NCBI RefSeq assembly: GCF_014268455.2
Contig: NZ_CP077085.1
Location: 434,001-498,000, forward strand
Reading direction: 5' to 3'
DNA length: 64,000 nucleotides
DNA from: Pseudomonas shahriarae
Lineage (GTDB): Bacteria; Pseudomonadota; Gammaproteobacteria; Pseudomonadales; Pseudomonadaceae
This document shows positions 28,908-37,649 of this stretch, piece by piece. The notes under the pieces are model-generated. The model searched no databases, had not been told where the DNA came from, and saw only the letters and a program-made list of their open reading frames with translations. Every line of letters begins with the position of its first letter. Position 1 is the first letter of the stretch. The translations under genes were made by a program, and so were the position numbers.

Positions 28908-29379
28908 CTGAGTACACATGCATTGAGAGGCTTGAGCGCTGCGGGCCAATTCCCCCGCTGACCCGAGCCTCTAGGCCGATGATGATGTCTGCACGCTGGA
29001 AGTTGCGGAGCTGGCGGGATATCAAATCGCGGGTGAAGTTTTCGATCAGTGATTCTGCCTTGCTGGAAATGATCCCAATTGGGGCTGCAACCGCACCTGA
29101 AATAGCTTCTTTGACGACGTTATTTCGGTTGTTCAGGCTATCGGCCTGTTTTCTGGTCAATGGTTTTGAAATGGCCACTGTCATGAGGCACGGAAGATCC
29201 TGGGCGAGCATTCGCTCATACAGACTTTGTAGTCGCAGGCGAACCTCTGGCGCAGAGGCCTTTGCGTCTAGCAAGCAAAGGCTGGCAAGTGCTTGCTTGT
29301 TATCGGGCCGTACAGTGAAACGAATCACGCTGAACGTGACGCCGTAATGGCCGATGTACTGAGTCCTTTCAAGGTTCAC
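28897..29379 (-). CDS. Uncharacterised protein, paired with DUF1493 gene
   Basis: 160 residues with a GTG start at 29379 and only a weak ribosome site. I do not recognise a family. The sequence is soluble, with TVAISKPLTRKQADSLNNRN and a helix-rich middle (SKAESLIENFTRDLISRQLR). It ends MHVYSDEP just as the DUF1493 gene begins (11-base overlap), so the two are likely co-translated. The 292 bases upstream to 29671 show no convincing gene; the promoter-like TATAAA at 29581 belongs to the divergent gene. Confidence 0.55.
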   Translation of the reverse strand: MNLERTQYIGHYGVTFSVIRFTVRPDNKQALASLCLLDAKASAPEVRLRLQSLYERMLAQDLPCLMTVAISKPLTRKQADSLNNRNNVVKEAISGAVAAPIGIISSKAESLIENFTRDLISRQLRNFQRADIIIGLEARVSGGIGPQRSSLSMHVYSDEP

Positions 29380-29671
29380 GGATTTCTTGCCGAGAAGGTT
29401 GCGAGGGCGCTAGTTTCGGTCAGGCTTGGCCGATTCTGTAGAGGGTTGAGTGGGCACCTGAGGCAGTTTGGGAAGCGTATGGTGCCCGACCAAGCAATTT
29501 CCTACAGAGTCTTCTGATGTTGGCAATTTGGCTGTCGGGCATCCTGGCGCAGGCGTGATAAAAACCACGTCACATTTTGTATAAAATCCCGGCAAAACCC
29601 CTGAATTCAGCGTATGTTTCACCGCAAAATCTTGTAGGGCAATTCCGCCCACTACTTAAAGGGAGTTAAGC

Positions 29672-30847
29672 ATGGGTTTGCTTCGTATCGCCTCGGCGAT
29701 GTCATTGTGTGCGGTGGCGTTTTCTGTCCAGGCCGAGCAGTTGCCAATTGAAGTGCTCAGTGCGGTGGTCAAGGACCAGAAAATCGCCGACGCTGAAGTC
29801 TTGCTGCAACGCAACGGCGCACAGAACGTGGTGGGGCGCACCAACGCCCAGGGCCAGGTCACCCTCACCAGCGAAGTTGCCGATGGCGCCGACAATCTGC
29901 TGATCATCAAGAAGCCCGGCTACTCCAACCTGGTGGTGAAGTGCCCGTGCAAAGGCATGACATACGCCATCAGCCCGGTGATGGAAAACCTCGACGGCCT
30001 GCGTGTAGTGCTGACCTGGGGACAATCGCCTTCGGACCTCGACTCCCACATGATCTTCCCCGGCAACAACATCTACTTCAACAGCAAGACCGGCACCGAT
30101 GCCGAGTTGGATGTGGATGACACCGACAGCTACGGCCCGGAAACCATCACCCTGCAGAAAAAACACTACGGCGAAAGCTACGTCTACGCCGTGCATGACT
30201 TCTCCAACCGCACCAATACAGGCTCCACTGCACTGTCCGAGAGCCAGGCCAAGGTGTTTGTGTACATGGGCCAGTCCCTGGTTCGCACCTACTACGTGCC
30301 GACCAACCGTACCGGTAACCTGTGGACCGTGTTCCGCATGACCGGCAGCGGCGACTTCCAGGACATCAATACCTTTACCGGCGTACTGGTCGAAGCCAAG
30401 GATGTGCTCAACGAAGTCAAACCCCTGCTCAACGACAGCGTTGCCGTGGATGCGGTGGTGGTCAGTTCTGCGGTACAGGGCGATGCGAAGAAGCTGAACC
30501 TCAAAGGCGAAGCGGCCTACCAGGCCGGTAACCTGGACCAGGCAATCGACTACTTCCGTCAGGCTATCGAACTGGACAATTCCTTCGGTAAAGCCTACGG
30601 CAACCTCGGCCTGGCCTATCAGAAAGCCGGTAACACCGCCGAGTCGATCTGGGCCAACCGCAAGGCAATCGCCCTGGCCAGTGGCCCGACAGCGGCCACC
30701 GTGCGCGCCGGTTCCTACTACAACATTGCGCGAATCTACGAAGCGGCCGGGCAGTTTGCCGATGCGCTGCGCCACTATCAGTTGGCCAAGGAACAGAAGG
30801 CCAACCCGGTGTATGACAAAGCCATTGAGCGTGTGCAAAACCGCTGA
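29672..30847 (+). CDS. Secreted YfaP-like (DUF2135) protein with TPR domain
   Basis: 391 residues. A signal peptide (MGLLRIASAMSLCAVAFSVQ, ending near AEQ) is followed by a beta-rich domain. The DUF2135 region reads VVLTWGQSPSDLDSHMIFPG near residue 115, with the DxDSH-type motif of YfaP, then YVYAVHDFSNRTNTGS. Residues about 275-385 form TPR repeats: LNLKGEAAYQAGNLDQAIDY and NLGLAYQKAGNTAESIWANR. YfaP-type proteins are periplasmic or surface modules linked to alpha-2-macroglobulin systems in some genomes; none of those is seen here. AAGGGAG precedes the ATG. Confidence 0.75.
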   Translation: MGLLRIASAMSLCAVAFSVQAEQLPIEVLSAVVKDQKIADAEVLLQRNGAQNVVGRTNAQGQVTLTSEVADGADNLLIIKKPGYSNLVVKCPCKGMTYAISPVMENLDGLRVVLTWGQSPSDLDSHMIFPGNNIYFNSKTGTDAELDVDDTDSYGPETITLQKKHYGESYVYAVHDFSNRTNTGSTALSESQAKVFVYMGQSLVRTYYVPTNRTGNLWTVFRMTGSGDFQDINTFTGVLVEAKDVLNEVKPLLNDSVAVDAVVVSSAVQGDAKKLNLKGEAAYQAGNLDQAIDYFRQAIELDNSFGKAYGNLGLAYQKAGNTAESIWANRKAIALASGPTAATVRAGSYYNIARIYEAAGQFADALRHYQLAKEQKANPVYDKAIERVQNR

Positions 30848-30872
30848 TTGAGCTGTAGCAAAGATCTGAAAA

Positions 30873-30962
30873 TGTGGGAGCGGGCTTGCCCGCGATAGCG
30901 GTGTAACAGTCAACAGCAGTATCGACTGGGGCACCACCATCGCGGGCAGGCCCGCTCCCACT
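30873..30962. repeat. REP pair, GAGCGGGCTTGCCCGCG type
   Basis: TGTGGGAGCGGGCTTGCCC at 30873 and GGGCAGGCCCGCTCCCACTT ending near 30963 are inverted copies, between the YfaP-like gene and the helicase gene. Confidence 0.9.
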
Positions 30963-31120
30963 TTTGTTTTGGGGTGTTTTATAGATTGCCGTTTGCTACC
31001 GGCTTCACCCTCGCCGCCTGTGTATCATCCTGTCTCTCTTTTCCACGCGACCTTTCTCGATTCGCTGAAAATCCCGGGCTATGTTTTAGGCCTGTTCAGC
31101 GGTCAATGGAGTGACAGCTT

Positions 31121-33058
31121 ATGCACGACACCCTCCAGCAGGTCTTTGGTTATCCACAGTTTCGCCCAGGCCAGGAGGCGGCTGTCAGCGCCGTGCTGGC
31201 CGGCCGCTCGGCGGCGGCGATCTTTCCCACCGGCTCCGGCAAATCCCTCTGTTATCAGCTCTCAGCCGTGTTGCTGCCGCACCTGACACTGGTAGTGTCG
31301 CCGTTGTTGGCGTTGATGCAGGACCAACTGGACTTTTTGCAGCGCCATGGCATTTCGGCCGGCAGCATTGATTCGACACAAAGCCGTGAGCAGGCCAATG
31401 ACGTAATGGCCCGCGCTCGCTCCGGCGAATTGAAGATCCTGATGATTTCCGTAGAGCGTCTGAAGAACGAGCGCTTTCGCAACTTTTTGCACAGCGTTTC
31501 GATTTCGCTACTGGTGGTGGACGAGGCGCACTGTATTTCCGAGTGGGGCCACAACTTCCGCCCGGACTACCTGAAACTCCCCGACTACCAACACCAGTTC
31601 AACATTCCCCAGGCGCTGCTGTTGACGGCCACCGCCACGCCCAAGGTCATTGCGGACATGCAGGCCAAGTTCGCCATCGCCCCCGCCGACGTGATCACCA
31701 CGGGGTTCTACCGGTCCAACCTCAACCTGTGGGTGGAGCCGGTCAGCGGCGCCGACAAGCGCCGGCGCCTGGCGGAGTGGATGGGCGAGCGGGCCAACCA
31801 GCCGAGCATCGTCTATGTCACCTTGCAGAAGACTGCCGAGCAGATCGCCGAGCACCTGAATCGCCATGGCATCCAGGCCGAGGCTTATCACGCAGGTTTA
31901 CCCCATGATAAGCGCGAAGGCATCCAGCGCCGGTTCATGGGCGGCCAGTCCAATTGCATCGTCGCTACCATTGCCTTCGGCATGGGCATCGACAAGAGCG
32001 ACATCCGCAATGTGGTGCATTTCGATCTGCCCAAATCCATCGAGAACTACAGCCAGGAAATCGGGCGTGCCGGTCGCGATGGCCAGCCTTCCGAGTGCCT
32101 GGTGCTGGCCAACCGCGACAGCATCAATGTGTTGGAGAACTTTGTCTACGGCGATACGCCGGAGCAGGAAGGCATCCGCCTGGTGCTGGAGGAACTGCTG
32201 GCGGCCGGTGATGACGGGCAATGGGAGTTTCTGCTGCGCTCGTTAGCGGAACTGAGCAATATCCGCGAGCTACCGCTCAAGACTTTGCTGGTGCAGTTGG
32301 AGCTCAAGGGGGTGATTGCACCGCGCTATGCGTTTTATGCCGAGTATCGCTTCAAGTACCTGGTAGAACCGGAGGTATTGCTGGCGCGTTTTTCCGGTGA
32401 GCGACAGCAGTTTGTCGCCGCGATTATCCAAGCGTGCAAACGGGCCAGGAGCTGGGCCACCGTGGACTTTGATGCGCTTTATCAACAGCACCAGGCCGAA
32501 CGCGGCCGGGTGGTCAAGGCGCTGGATTATTTCCAGGAGCAGGGCCTGATCGAGCTGGAGAGCAAGCAGATGACCGAGGTCTATAGCCTGCTCGATACCG
32601 GGTTTGATCCCCAGGCCTTGAGCGCCGAGTTATACACAGGCTTCAAGCAGCACGAAGCCACGGAAGTGGCGCGGATCCATGGGATGTTGGCGTTGTTCGC
32701 CAGTGAGCGTTGCCTGGGCTTTCGGTTGGCCGAGTATTTTGGCGACGCAGCCGCCCCCCGCCAGTGTGGGCATTGCTCGGTTTGTTCGGGACAGGTCGCC
32801 CATCTGCCGGCACCACCGGGCCTGGCACTGCTTGTGGATAAAAACTTCCAGGGGCTGTGCGGGGATTTTATCCACAGGCATCATCAACACACTGGCAGCT
32901 TGCCAGGGGCCGAGCGCTTGACGCGGTTTTTATGCGGGATCAGCGTGCCACTGTTTACCAAGCTCAAGGCCCGGGGGATTCCAGGGTTTGCGGTGCTGGA
33001 AGAGTATCCGTATGCCGAGGTGCGGGATTGGGCCGAGGCCCATCTGAACGACCTGTAA
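31121..33058 (+). CDS. RecQ-type ATP-dependent DNA helicase
   Basis: 645 residues. SF2 helicase motifs are complete: Walker A PTGSGKSLCYQLSAV near residue 36, DEAH box VVDEAHCISEWGHNFRPDYL near 130, motif III TATATPK, and motif VI SQEIGRAGRDGQPSECLVL near 310. A zinc-type cluster is seen near 547 (CGHCSVCSG). There is no HRDC domain. RecQ helicases unwind forked DNA in repair. The gene is longer than canonical RecQ only in the accessory region and belongs to the RecQ-like family, so I give no symbol. A thioesterase gene follows. Confidence 0.9.
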   Translation: MHDTLQQVFGYPQFRPGQEAAVSAVLAGRSAAAIFPTGSGKSLCYQLSAVLLPHLTLVVSPLLALMQDQLDFLQRHGISAGSIDSTQSREQANDVMARARSGELKILMISVERLKNERFRNFLHSVSISLLVVDEAHCISEWGHNFRPDYLKLPDYQHQFNIPQALLLTATATPKVIADMQAKFAIAPADVITTGFYRSNLNLWVEPVSGADKRRRLAEWMGERANQPSIVYVTLQKTAEQIAEHLNRHGIQAEAYHAGLPHDKREGIQRRFMGGQSNCIVATIAFGMGIDKSDIRNVVHFDLPKSIENYSQEIGRAGRDGQPSECLVLANRDSINVLENFVYGDTPEQEGIRLVLEELLAAGDDGQWEFLLRSLAELSNIRELPLKTLLVQLELKGVIAPRYAFYAEYRFKYLVEPEVLLARFSGERQQFVAAIIQACKRARSWATVDFDALYQQHQAERGRVVKALDYFQEQGLIELESKQMTEVYSLLDTGFDPQALSAELYTGFKQHEATEVARIHGMLALFASERCLGFRLAEYFGDAAAPRQCGHCSVCSGQVAHLPAPPGLALLVDKNFQGLCGDFIHRHHQHTGSLPGAERLTRFLCGISVPLFTKLKARGIPGFAVLEEYPYAEVRDWAEAHLNDL

Positions 33059-33081
33059 ATTCACTTCAACGAGACTTGTCC

Positions 33082-33513
33082 ATGCCTGACTCAATGCCGC
33101 AGCGTGCCGATTACCGTCACTTCCAGCCGATCATTACGCGCTGGCACGACAATGATGTGTACGGCCATGTGAATAACGTCACCTACTACAGCTTCTTCGA
33201 CACAGCAGTGAACACGTACCTGATTGAACAGGGCGGGCTGGATATCCATGACGGCGAAGTGGTGGGGTTTGTGGTGAGTTCGGCGTGCGACTACTTCGCC
33301 TCGATTGCTTTCCCCGACCGTATCGAGATTGGCCTGCGGGTGGGCAAATTGGGCAACAGTTCAGTGCAGTACGAATTGGCGGTGTTCAAGGCCGGCGAAG
33401 ATGAGGCCTGTGCGGCGGGGCGGTTTGTGCATGTGTTTGTGGATCGGGCGACTAACCAGCCGGTGACGATTCCACAGGTACTGCGCGAAGCACTGCAACA
33501 CCTGGCGGTCTGA
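33082..33513 (+). CDS. 4HBT-type acyl-CoA thioesterase
   Basis: 143 residues, hotdog fold of the YbgC/4-hydroxybenzoyl-CoA thioesterase family: RWHDNDVYGHVNNVTYYSFF with the usual Asp/His region, then FFDTAVNTYLI. The ATG at 33082 begins MPDSMPQRADYRHFQPI. It lies 23 bases past the helicase stop and might be co-transcribed, although the functions seem unrelated. Substrate unknown. Confidence 0.85.
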   Translation: MPDSMPQRADYRHFQPIITRWHDNDVYGHVNNVTYYSFFDTAVNTYLIEQGGLDIHDGEVVGFVVSSACDYFASIAFPDRIEIGLRVGKLGNSSVQYELAVFKAGEDEACAAGRFVHVFVDRATNQPVTIPQVLREALQHLAV

Positions 33514-33542
33514 CGGCGGCCTGCGAAACAATGAAGAGCTAA

Positions 33543-33632
33543 TGTGGGAGCCGGGCTTGCCCGCGCTAGCGCAGTGTCAGGCCACCTATTGGTTGCTGGC
33601 ATTGCGCTAGCGCAGGCAAGCCAGCTCCCACA
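33543..33632. repeat. Hybrid REP pair with a GCGCTAGCGC core
   Basis: Left arm TGTGGGAGCCGGGCTTGCCC (GAGCGGG type with an inserted C) faces right arm GCAGGCAAGCCAGCTCCCAC (GAGCTGG type). Both sides carry GCGCTAGCGC. The two half-sites therefore come from different REP classes. Confidence 0.85.
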
Positions 33633-33647
33633 TTGAGTTTGCTGTGT

Positions 33648-34127
33648 TTACCGGTGACGGTAGTGATGCTTGTTCTTGCGATGGCCATAAGCATGCCCAC
33701 GGCCACGATGATCATCACGGTCATAGCGGCGGTTATCACGCCCGCGATAGCGACGGTCGTCGTCATCGCTCTTATTGCCCATATAGTTACCCAGCGCGCC
33801 GCCCGCGCCACCGCCGGCTGCCGCGCCGATCAGGCTGCCGGTGCTACCGCCGACACTGCGCCCGACCACGTTGCCGCCTGCTGCGCCCAGTGCGCCGCCA
33901 ATGGCTGCTTCGCCACGGCTGCGTTTGTCTGCGCCCACTGCGCTACCGCCGGCGCCGCCCAGGGCCGCACCAATGGCCGAACCGGTATTGCCGCCGATCT
34001 GCTGGCCGACGACCGAACCTAAAACCCCGCCCAATGCGCCGCCTACACCGGCTTCGGTGGTGCCACCGGCCATGGCTGCGCCACTGACCAAGCCAAGGGA
34101 CAACAAGAGAATCGAGGAGAACTTCAT
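33648..34127 (-). CDS. Glycine-zipper protein with charged His/Arg-rich tail
   Basis: 159 residues. A signal peptide (MKFSSILLLSLGLVSGAAMA) precedes a long glycine-zipper region with repeated GGALGGVLGSVVGQQIGG-type units (about 25-115). The tail is rich in Asp, Arg and His (KSDDDDRRYRGRDN, then GHRKNKHHYRHR). Glycine zippers pack in membranes, as in outer-membrane lipoproteins; there is no lipobox Cys. The protein may be a structural or metal-binding envelope protein. Function unknown. Confidence 0.75.
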   Translation of the reverse strand: MKFSSILLLSLGLVSGAAMAGGTTEAGVGGALGGVLGSVVGQQIGGNTGSAIGAALGGAGGSAVGADKRSRGEAAIGGALGAAGGNVVGRSVGGSTGSLIGAAAGGGAGGALGNYMGNKSDDDDRRYRGRDNRRYDRDDHRGRGHAYGHRKNKHHYRHR

Positions 34128-34189
34128 AGGTGAACCTCAAGGGGATGACGGCGCGATCCTGAGGTTGTCGGAATATTCTTACAATCGAA

Positions 34190-34219
34190 TTCCGACCAGT
34201 GGTGCAGGTTGTATACAAT
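34190..34219 (+). promoter_or_regulatory. Possible promoter of the small RNA candidate
   Basis: TTCCGA (34190-34195) and TACAAT (34214-34219) with an 18-base spacer. The -10 matches the consensus at five of six bases; the -35 is weak. It points to a plus-strand RNA starting near 34226. Confidence 0.35.
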
Positions 34220-34225
34220 TAGCTA

Positions 34226-34316
34226 AGTTGCTGTTTTATCTAGGGAACTTAAGTCGTTTTTGCCGGTCTTTAGCTACTTCGGGAAGGCCGCTTTTATACA
34301 AAAGCGGCCTTTTTTG
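34226..34316 (+). ncRNA. Candidate small RNA ending in a strong terminator
   Basis: A plus-strand transcript of about 90 nt is inferred from a promoter-like TACAAT and a 12-bp perfect terminator hairpin (34284-34316), with no ORF between. Both flanking genes lie on the other strand, so the terminator has no other plus-strand client. Two GGA motifs occur, too few to call it an Rsm-type RNA. I loosely remember a ncRNA beside the homologous locus in PAO1 (P34) but cannot check it. Confidence 0.5.
34284..34316 (+). terminator. Strong plus-strand terminator without a plus-strand gene
   Basis: AAGGCCGCTTTT (34284-34295) pairs perfectly with AAAAGCGGCCTT (34300-34311) around ATAC, followed by TTTTG. 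On the minus strand the T-tract is on the wrong side for the gene ending at 34350. Confidence 0.85.
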
Positions 34317-34349
34317 TGCCCGTAAAATCGTTCCCAGACATGGAGACGA

Positions 34350-36698
34350 TCAGGCGGTCCGGGCCATGATCAGACCATTGTCGCTGGCCGCTTCCAGGCG
34401 AATCGCCACGAACTTGGAAGTAGGCGTATGGCTACCATCCCCAGTGCTTTCCAACGGCACCAGCGGGTTGACCTCCGGGTAATAGGCCGCCGCCTGTCCC
34501 GCCGGAATATCGAACGCCAGCAAGGTAAAACCCTTGACCCGGCGTTCACGGCCATCATCCCAGATCGACACGATATCGGCCTTCTGCCCCGGCTTGAAGC
34601 CCAGGCGGATGATGTCGGCTTCGTTGACAAACAACACGTCGCGCTGGCCCTTGACCCCACGATAGCGGTCATCCAGGCCGTAGATAGTGGTGTTGTACTG
34701 ATCATGGGAGCGCATGGATTGCATGATCAGGTCGGGTAACTGGCCAGTGGCGCGGGTGCGTTCATGCACCAGGTCCTTGGGCAGGATGTTGGCGCGGAAG
34801 TTGGCGCGACCTGACGGCGTGTTCCAGCGGCGGGCGCCGGCGCTGTTGCCCAGGTAGAAACCGCCTGGGTGCTGCACGCGCTCATTGAAGTCCTTGAAGC
34901 CGGGAATGGTGTCGGCGATCAAGTCGCGGATGCGGCGGTAGTCGGCCACCAGCCAGTTCCAGTCCACCGGTTTGCTGCCCAGGGTGGCGGCGGCGATGCC
35001 GGCGACAATGGCCGGTTCCGACTTCATCAGCTTCGACAGCGGCTGCAATTGGCCGTTGGAGGCGTGCACCATGCTGAACGAGTCTTCCACCGTCACCGCT
35101 TGCGGGCCATCGGCCTGGATATCAATGTCGGTACGACCCAGGCACGGCAGGATCAAAGCCTGTTTACCGTGGGCCAAGTGGCTGCGATTGAGCTTGGTGC
35201 TGATCTGCACGGTCAGGTCGCAGTTGCTCAAGGCCTGGAAGGTGCGGGGGCTGTCAGGCGTGGCTTGGGCGAAGTTGCCGCCCAGGCCGATAAACACCTT
35301 GGCGCGGCCCTCAAGCATGGCGTGAATGGCTTCGACCACGTTATGCCCGTTGTCACGGGGTACCTTGAACTGGAAGCGACGCTCCAGGGCATCCAGGAAG
35401 GCCACGGGCGGCCGTTCGTTGATGCCCATGGTGCGATCGCCCTGCACGTTGCTATGGCCACGCACCGGGCACAGGCCGGCACCTGGGCGGCCGATGTTGC
35501 CGCGCAGCAGCATCAGGTTGGCGATTTCCTGGATGGTCGGCACCGAATGCCGATGCTGGGTGATGCCCATCGCCCAGCACATGATCACGTTCTTGCCTTT
35601 GGCGTACATGCGCGCCGCTTGCTCGATCTCCACCAGGCTCAGGCCGGACTGTTCGACGATTTCATCCCAGGAGGTGTCGTCGATCTTGGCCAGGTAATCC
35701 AGCACATTGACCGTGTGTTCATTGAGGAAGTCGTGGTCGAACACTGCCTCTTTGCCTTCGGCCTGGGCCTGGCGCTCCCACAGCAGCAGGAACTTGGCCA
35801 TGCCGCGCAGGATGGCCATGTCGCCCCCCAGCGCCGGACGGAAATATGCGGTGTTGGTCGGTTTATCACCGTTGGTGAGCATTTCCAGTGGATGTTGCGG
35901 GTGCTGGAAGCGTTCCAGGCCACGCTCTTTGAGCGGGTTGATACACACCACCTGGGCACCGCGTTTCACTGCTTCGCGCAGCGGTTCAAGCATGCGTGGG
36001 TGGTTGGTGCCGGGGTTCTGGCCCCAGACGAAAATCGCGTCGGCGTGTTCGAAGTCGTCAAACGTCACGGTGCCTTTGCCGACCCCCACACTTTGCGCCA
36101 AGGCTACGCCGCTGGCTTCGTGGCACATGTTCGAGCAGTCCGGGAAGTTGTTGGTGCCATAGGCGCGCACGAACAGCTGATACAAGTATGCCGCTTCATT
36201 GCTGGCGCGGCCCGAGGTGTAGAACTCGGCCATGTCCGGGCTTGGCAGGGCTTGCAGGTGCTTGCCGATCAGGTCGAAGGCCGACTCCCAGCTGATTGGC
36301 TTGTAGCGGTCGGTCTCGGCGTCATAGCTCATCGGCTCGGTCAGGCGGCCCTGGTATTCGAGCCAGTAATCGCTTTGCTCCAGCAGGGAGCTGACGCTGT
36401 GCTTGGCGAAGAACGCCGCATCCACCCGGCGCTTGGTGGCTTCCCAGTTGACCGCCTTGGCGCCGTTCTCGCAGAACTTGACCATGCCGCTTTCCGGCGA
36501 GTCACCCCAGGCGCAACCCGGGCAGTCGAAGCCGCCGTTCTGGTTGGTCTTGAGCATCATGCGCAGGTTTTTCAGCGCGTTATCGCTGGTCAGCCACGCC
36601 TGTGCCACGCTGATCAGCGCGCCCCAGCCGCCCGCCGGGCCTTTGTAGGGCTTGTAGCGCGGGGTCGGGGTTTGGTCGGCTTGGTGATGATTGCTCAT
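34350..36698 (-). CDS. YdeP-type molybdopterin oxidoreductase (FdhF-like)
   Basis: 782 residues. An iron-sulfur type CxxC is at 59-62 (GGFDCPGCAWGDS), followed by the molybdopterin oxidoreductase core: NNFPDCSNMCHEASGVALAQ, FVWGQNPGTNHPRML and MRSHDQYNTTIYGLDDRYRG near the C-terminal dinucleotide-binding domain. The selenocysteine or cysteine of formate dehydrogenases is not clear in this family (YdeP/FdhF-like), whose substrate is uncertain, although it is usually annotated as formate dehydrogenase-related. The ATG overlaps the fdhD stop by four bases, so FdhD serves it as sulfur-transfer partner. Confidence 0.88.
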   Translation of the reverse strand: MSNHHQADQTPTPRYKPYKGPAGGWGALISVAQAWLTSDNALKNLRMMLKTNQNGGFDCPGCAWGDSPESGMVKFCENGAKAVNWEATKRRVDAAFFAKHSVSSLLEQSDYWLEYQGRLTEPMSYDAETDRYKPISWESAFDLIGKHLQALPSPDMAEFYTSGRASNEAAYLYQLFVRAYGTNNFPDCSNMCHEASGVALAQSVGVGKGTVTFDDFEHADAIFVWGQNPGTNHPRMLEPLREAVKRGAQVVCINPLKERGLERFQHPQHPLEMLTNGDKPTNTAYFRPALGGDMAILRGMAKFLLLWERQAQAEGKEAVFDHDFLNEHTVNVLDYLAKIDDTSWDEIVEQSGLSLVEIEQAARMYAKGKNVIMCWAMGITQHRHSVPTIQEIANLMLLRGNIGRPGAGLCPVRGHSNVQGDRTMGINERPPVAFLDALERRFQFKVPRDNGHNVVEAIHAMLEGRAKVFIGLGGNFAQATPDSPRTFQALSNCDLTVQISTKLNRSHLAHGKQALILPCLGRTDIDIQADGPQAVTVEDSFSMVHASNGQLQPLSKLMKSEPAIVAGIAAATLGSKPVDWNWLVADYRRIRDLIADTIPGFKDFNERVQHPGGFYLGNSAGARRWNTPSGRANFRANILPKDLVHERTRATGQLPDLIMQSMRSHDQYNTTIYGLDDRYRGVKGQRDVLFVNEADIIRLGFKPGQKADIVSIWDDGRERRVKGFTLLAFDIPAGQAAAYYPEVNPLVPLESTGDGSHTPTSKFVAIRLEAASDNGLIMARTA

Positions 36699-37534
36699 GG
36701 CTGGTACTCCATCGCAGGGCTGTAGACCCGCGGCGCGCTTTTTTGCGGCAGGTGGATAAGATTGAGGTTGTGCCGGCGCGCCCATTGCAGGGCCAGGCCG
36801 GTGGGTGACGACAGGCTGACCAGGGTCTGGATGCCCGCGCGCAGGACTTTCTGGATCAATTCGAGGCTGCAACGGCTGGTGACAATCGCCACGCCGCCTT
36901 CGGTCGGGATGCGCTGGCGCACCAGGGCGCCGATCAGTTTGTCGAGGGCGTTATGCCGGCCGATATCTTCGCGGCCCAGCAGCAGTTCGCCCTGGTTATT
37001 CATGAACACCGCTGCATGCACCGCGCCACTGTATTGGCCCAACGGCTGGAAGGCGCTGATACGCTGGCGCAAACCCTCGAGCCAGGCGGCAGGCGGCAGT
37101 GGTGCGCCCGGCAAAACCTGCAGGTCCGGCAACGCCTGCTCTACGGCTTCCACGCCACACAGGCCGCAGCCGCTGGTGCCGGCCAGTTGCCGGCGCTGTT
37201 GCTTGAGGTTCCAGAAGGCGCGGCTGCAGATCTGCACCTGGGCGTACTGGGCCGAGCCTGCGCCGCTCAGTTGCAGGTCATAGATATCGCTGATGTCGCT
37301 GATGATGCCGCTGCCCAGGCTGAAGCCGACGATAAAGTCTTCAAGATCGGTGGGCGTCACCAGCATCACGGCCTGGCTGATGTCGTTGTAGGCAATCGCC
37401 AACGCAACTTCCTCGGCCAGCGCGGTGCTGGCCGATTCCGTGTGGTCGAGGCTGCAATATTGATAACTCTGGCTGGCGGCAGGCGCGGGCGTTGTCAGGG
37501 CAGGCGCCGCGCACGCAGGGCGCTGGGCGTTCAT
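36695..37534 (-). CDS. fdhD: Formate dehydrogenase accessory sulfurtransferase FdhD
   Basis: 279 residues. The conserved CxxC is C123-G-L-C126 (TSGCGLCGVEA). Further family motifs are FSLGSGIISDISDIYDL, VGREDIGRHNALDKL-like LGREDIGRHNALDKLIGALV and TSRCSLELIQKVLRAG. FdhD passes sulfur from IscS to the bis-MGD cofactor, needed for enzymes of the family directly downstream. ATG at 37534 is used, as the preceding in-frame codon is TTG. No strong ribosome site. Confidence 0.93.
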   Translation of the reverse strand: MNAQRPACAAPALTTPAPAASQSYQYCSLDHTESASTALAEEVALAIAYNDISQAVMLVTPTDLEDFIVGFSLGSGIISDISDIYDLQLSGAGSAQYAQVQICSRAFWNLKQQRRQLAGTSGCGLCGVEAVEQALPDLQVLPGAPLPPAAWLEGLRQRISAFQPLGQYSGAVHAAVFMNNQGELLLGREDIGRHNALDKLIGALVRQRIPTEGGVAIVTSRCSLELIQKVLRAGIQTLVSLSSPTGLALQWARRHNLNLIHLPQKSAPRVYSPAMEYQP

Positions 37535-37649
37535 CAAGTCTAGTCACCGGCGAAGTGTTCAGAGTGAAGACTAGGCGCGACAAAGGGTCGCGTCTAATCG
37601 CCAATACTGATCTACCGATAGATGACGTCGATCAATGCTTCGGTAGCGA

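Noticed and set aside
29410..29652. An 80-codon minus-strand ORF between the unknown gene and the YfaP-like gene
   Set aside because: No ribosome site, no recognisable domain, and it overlaps the likely promoter of the plus-strand gene.
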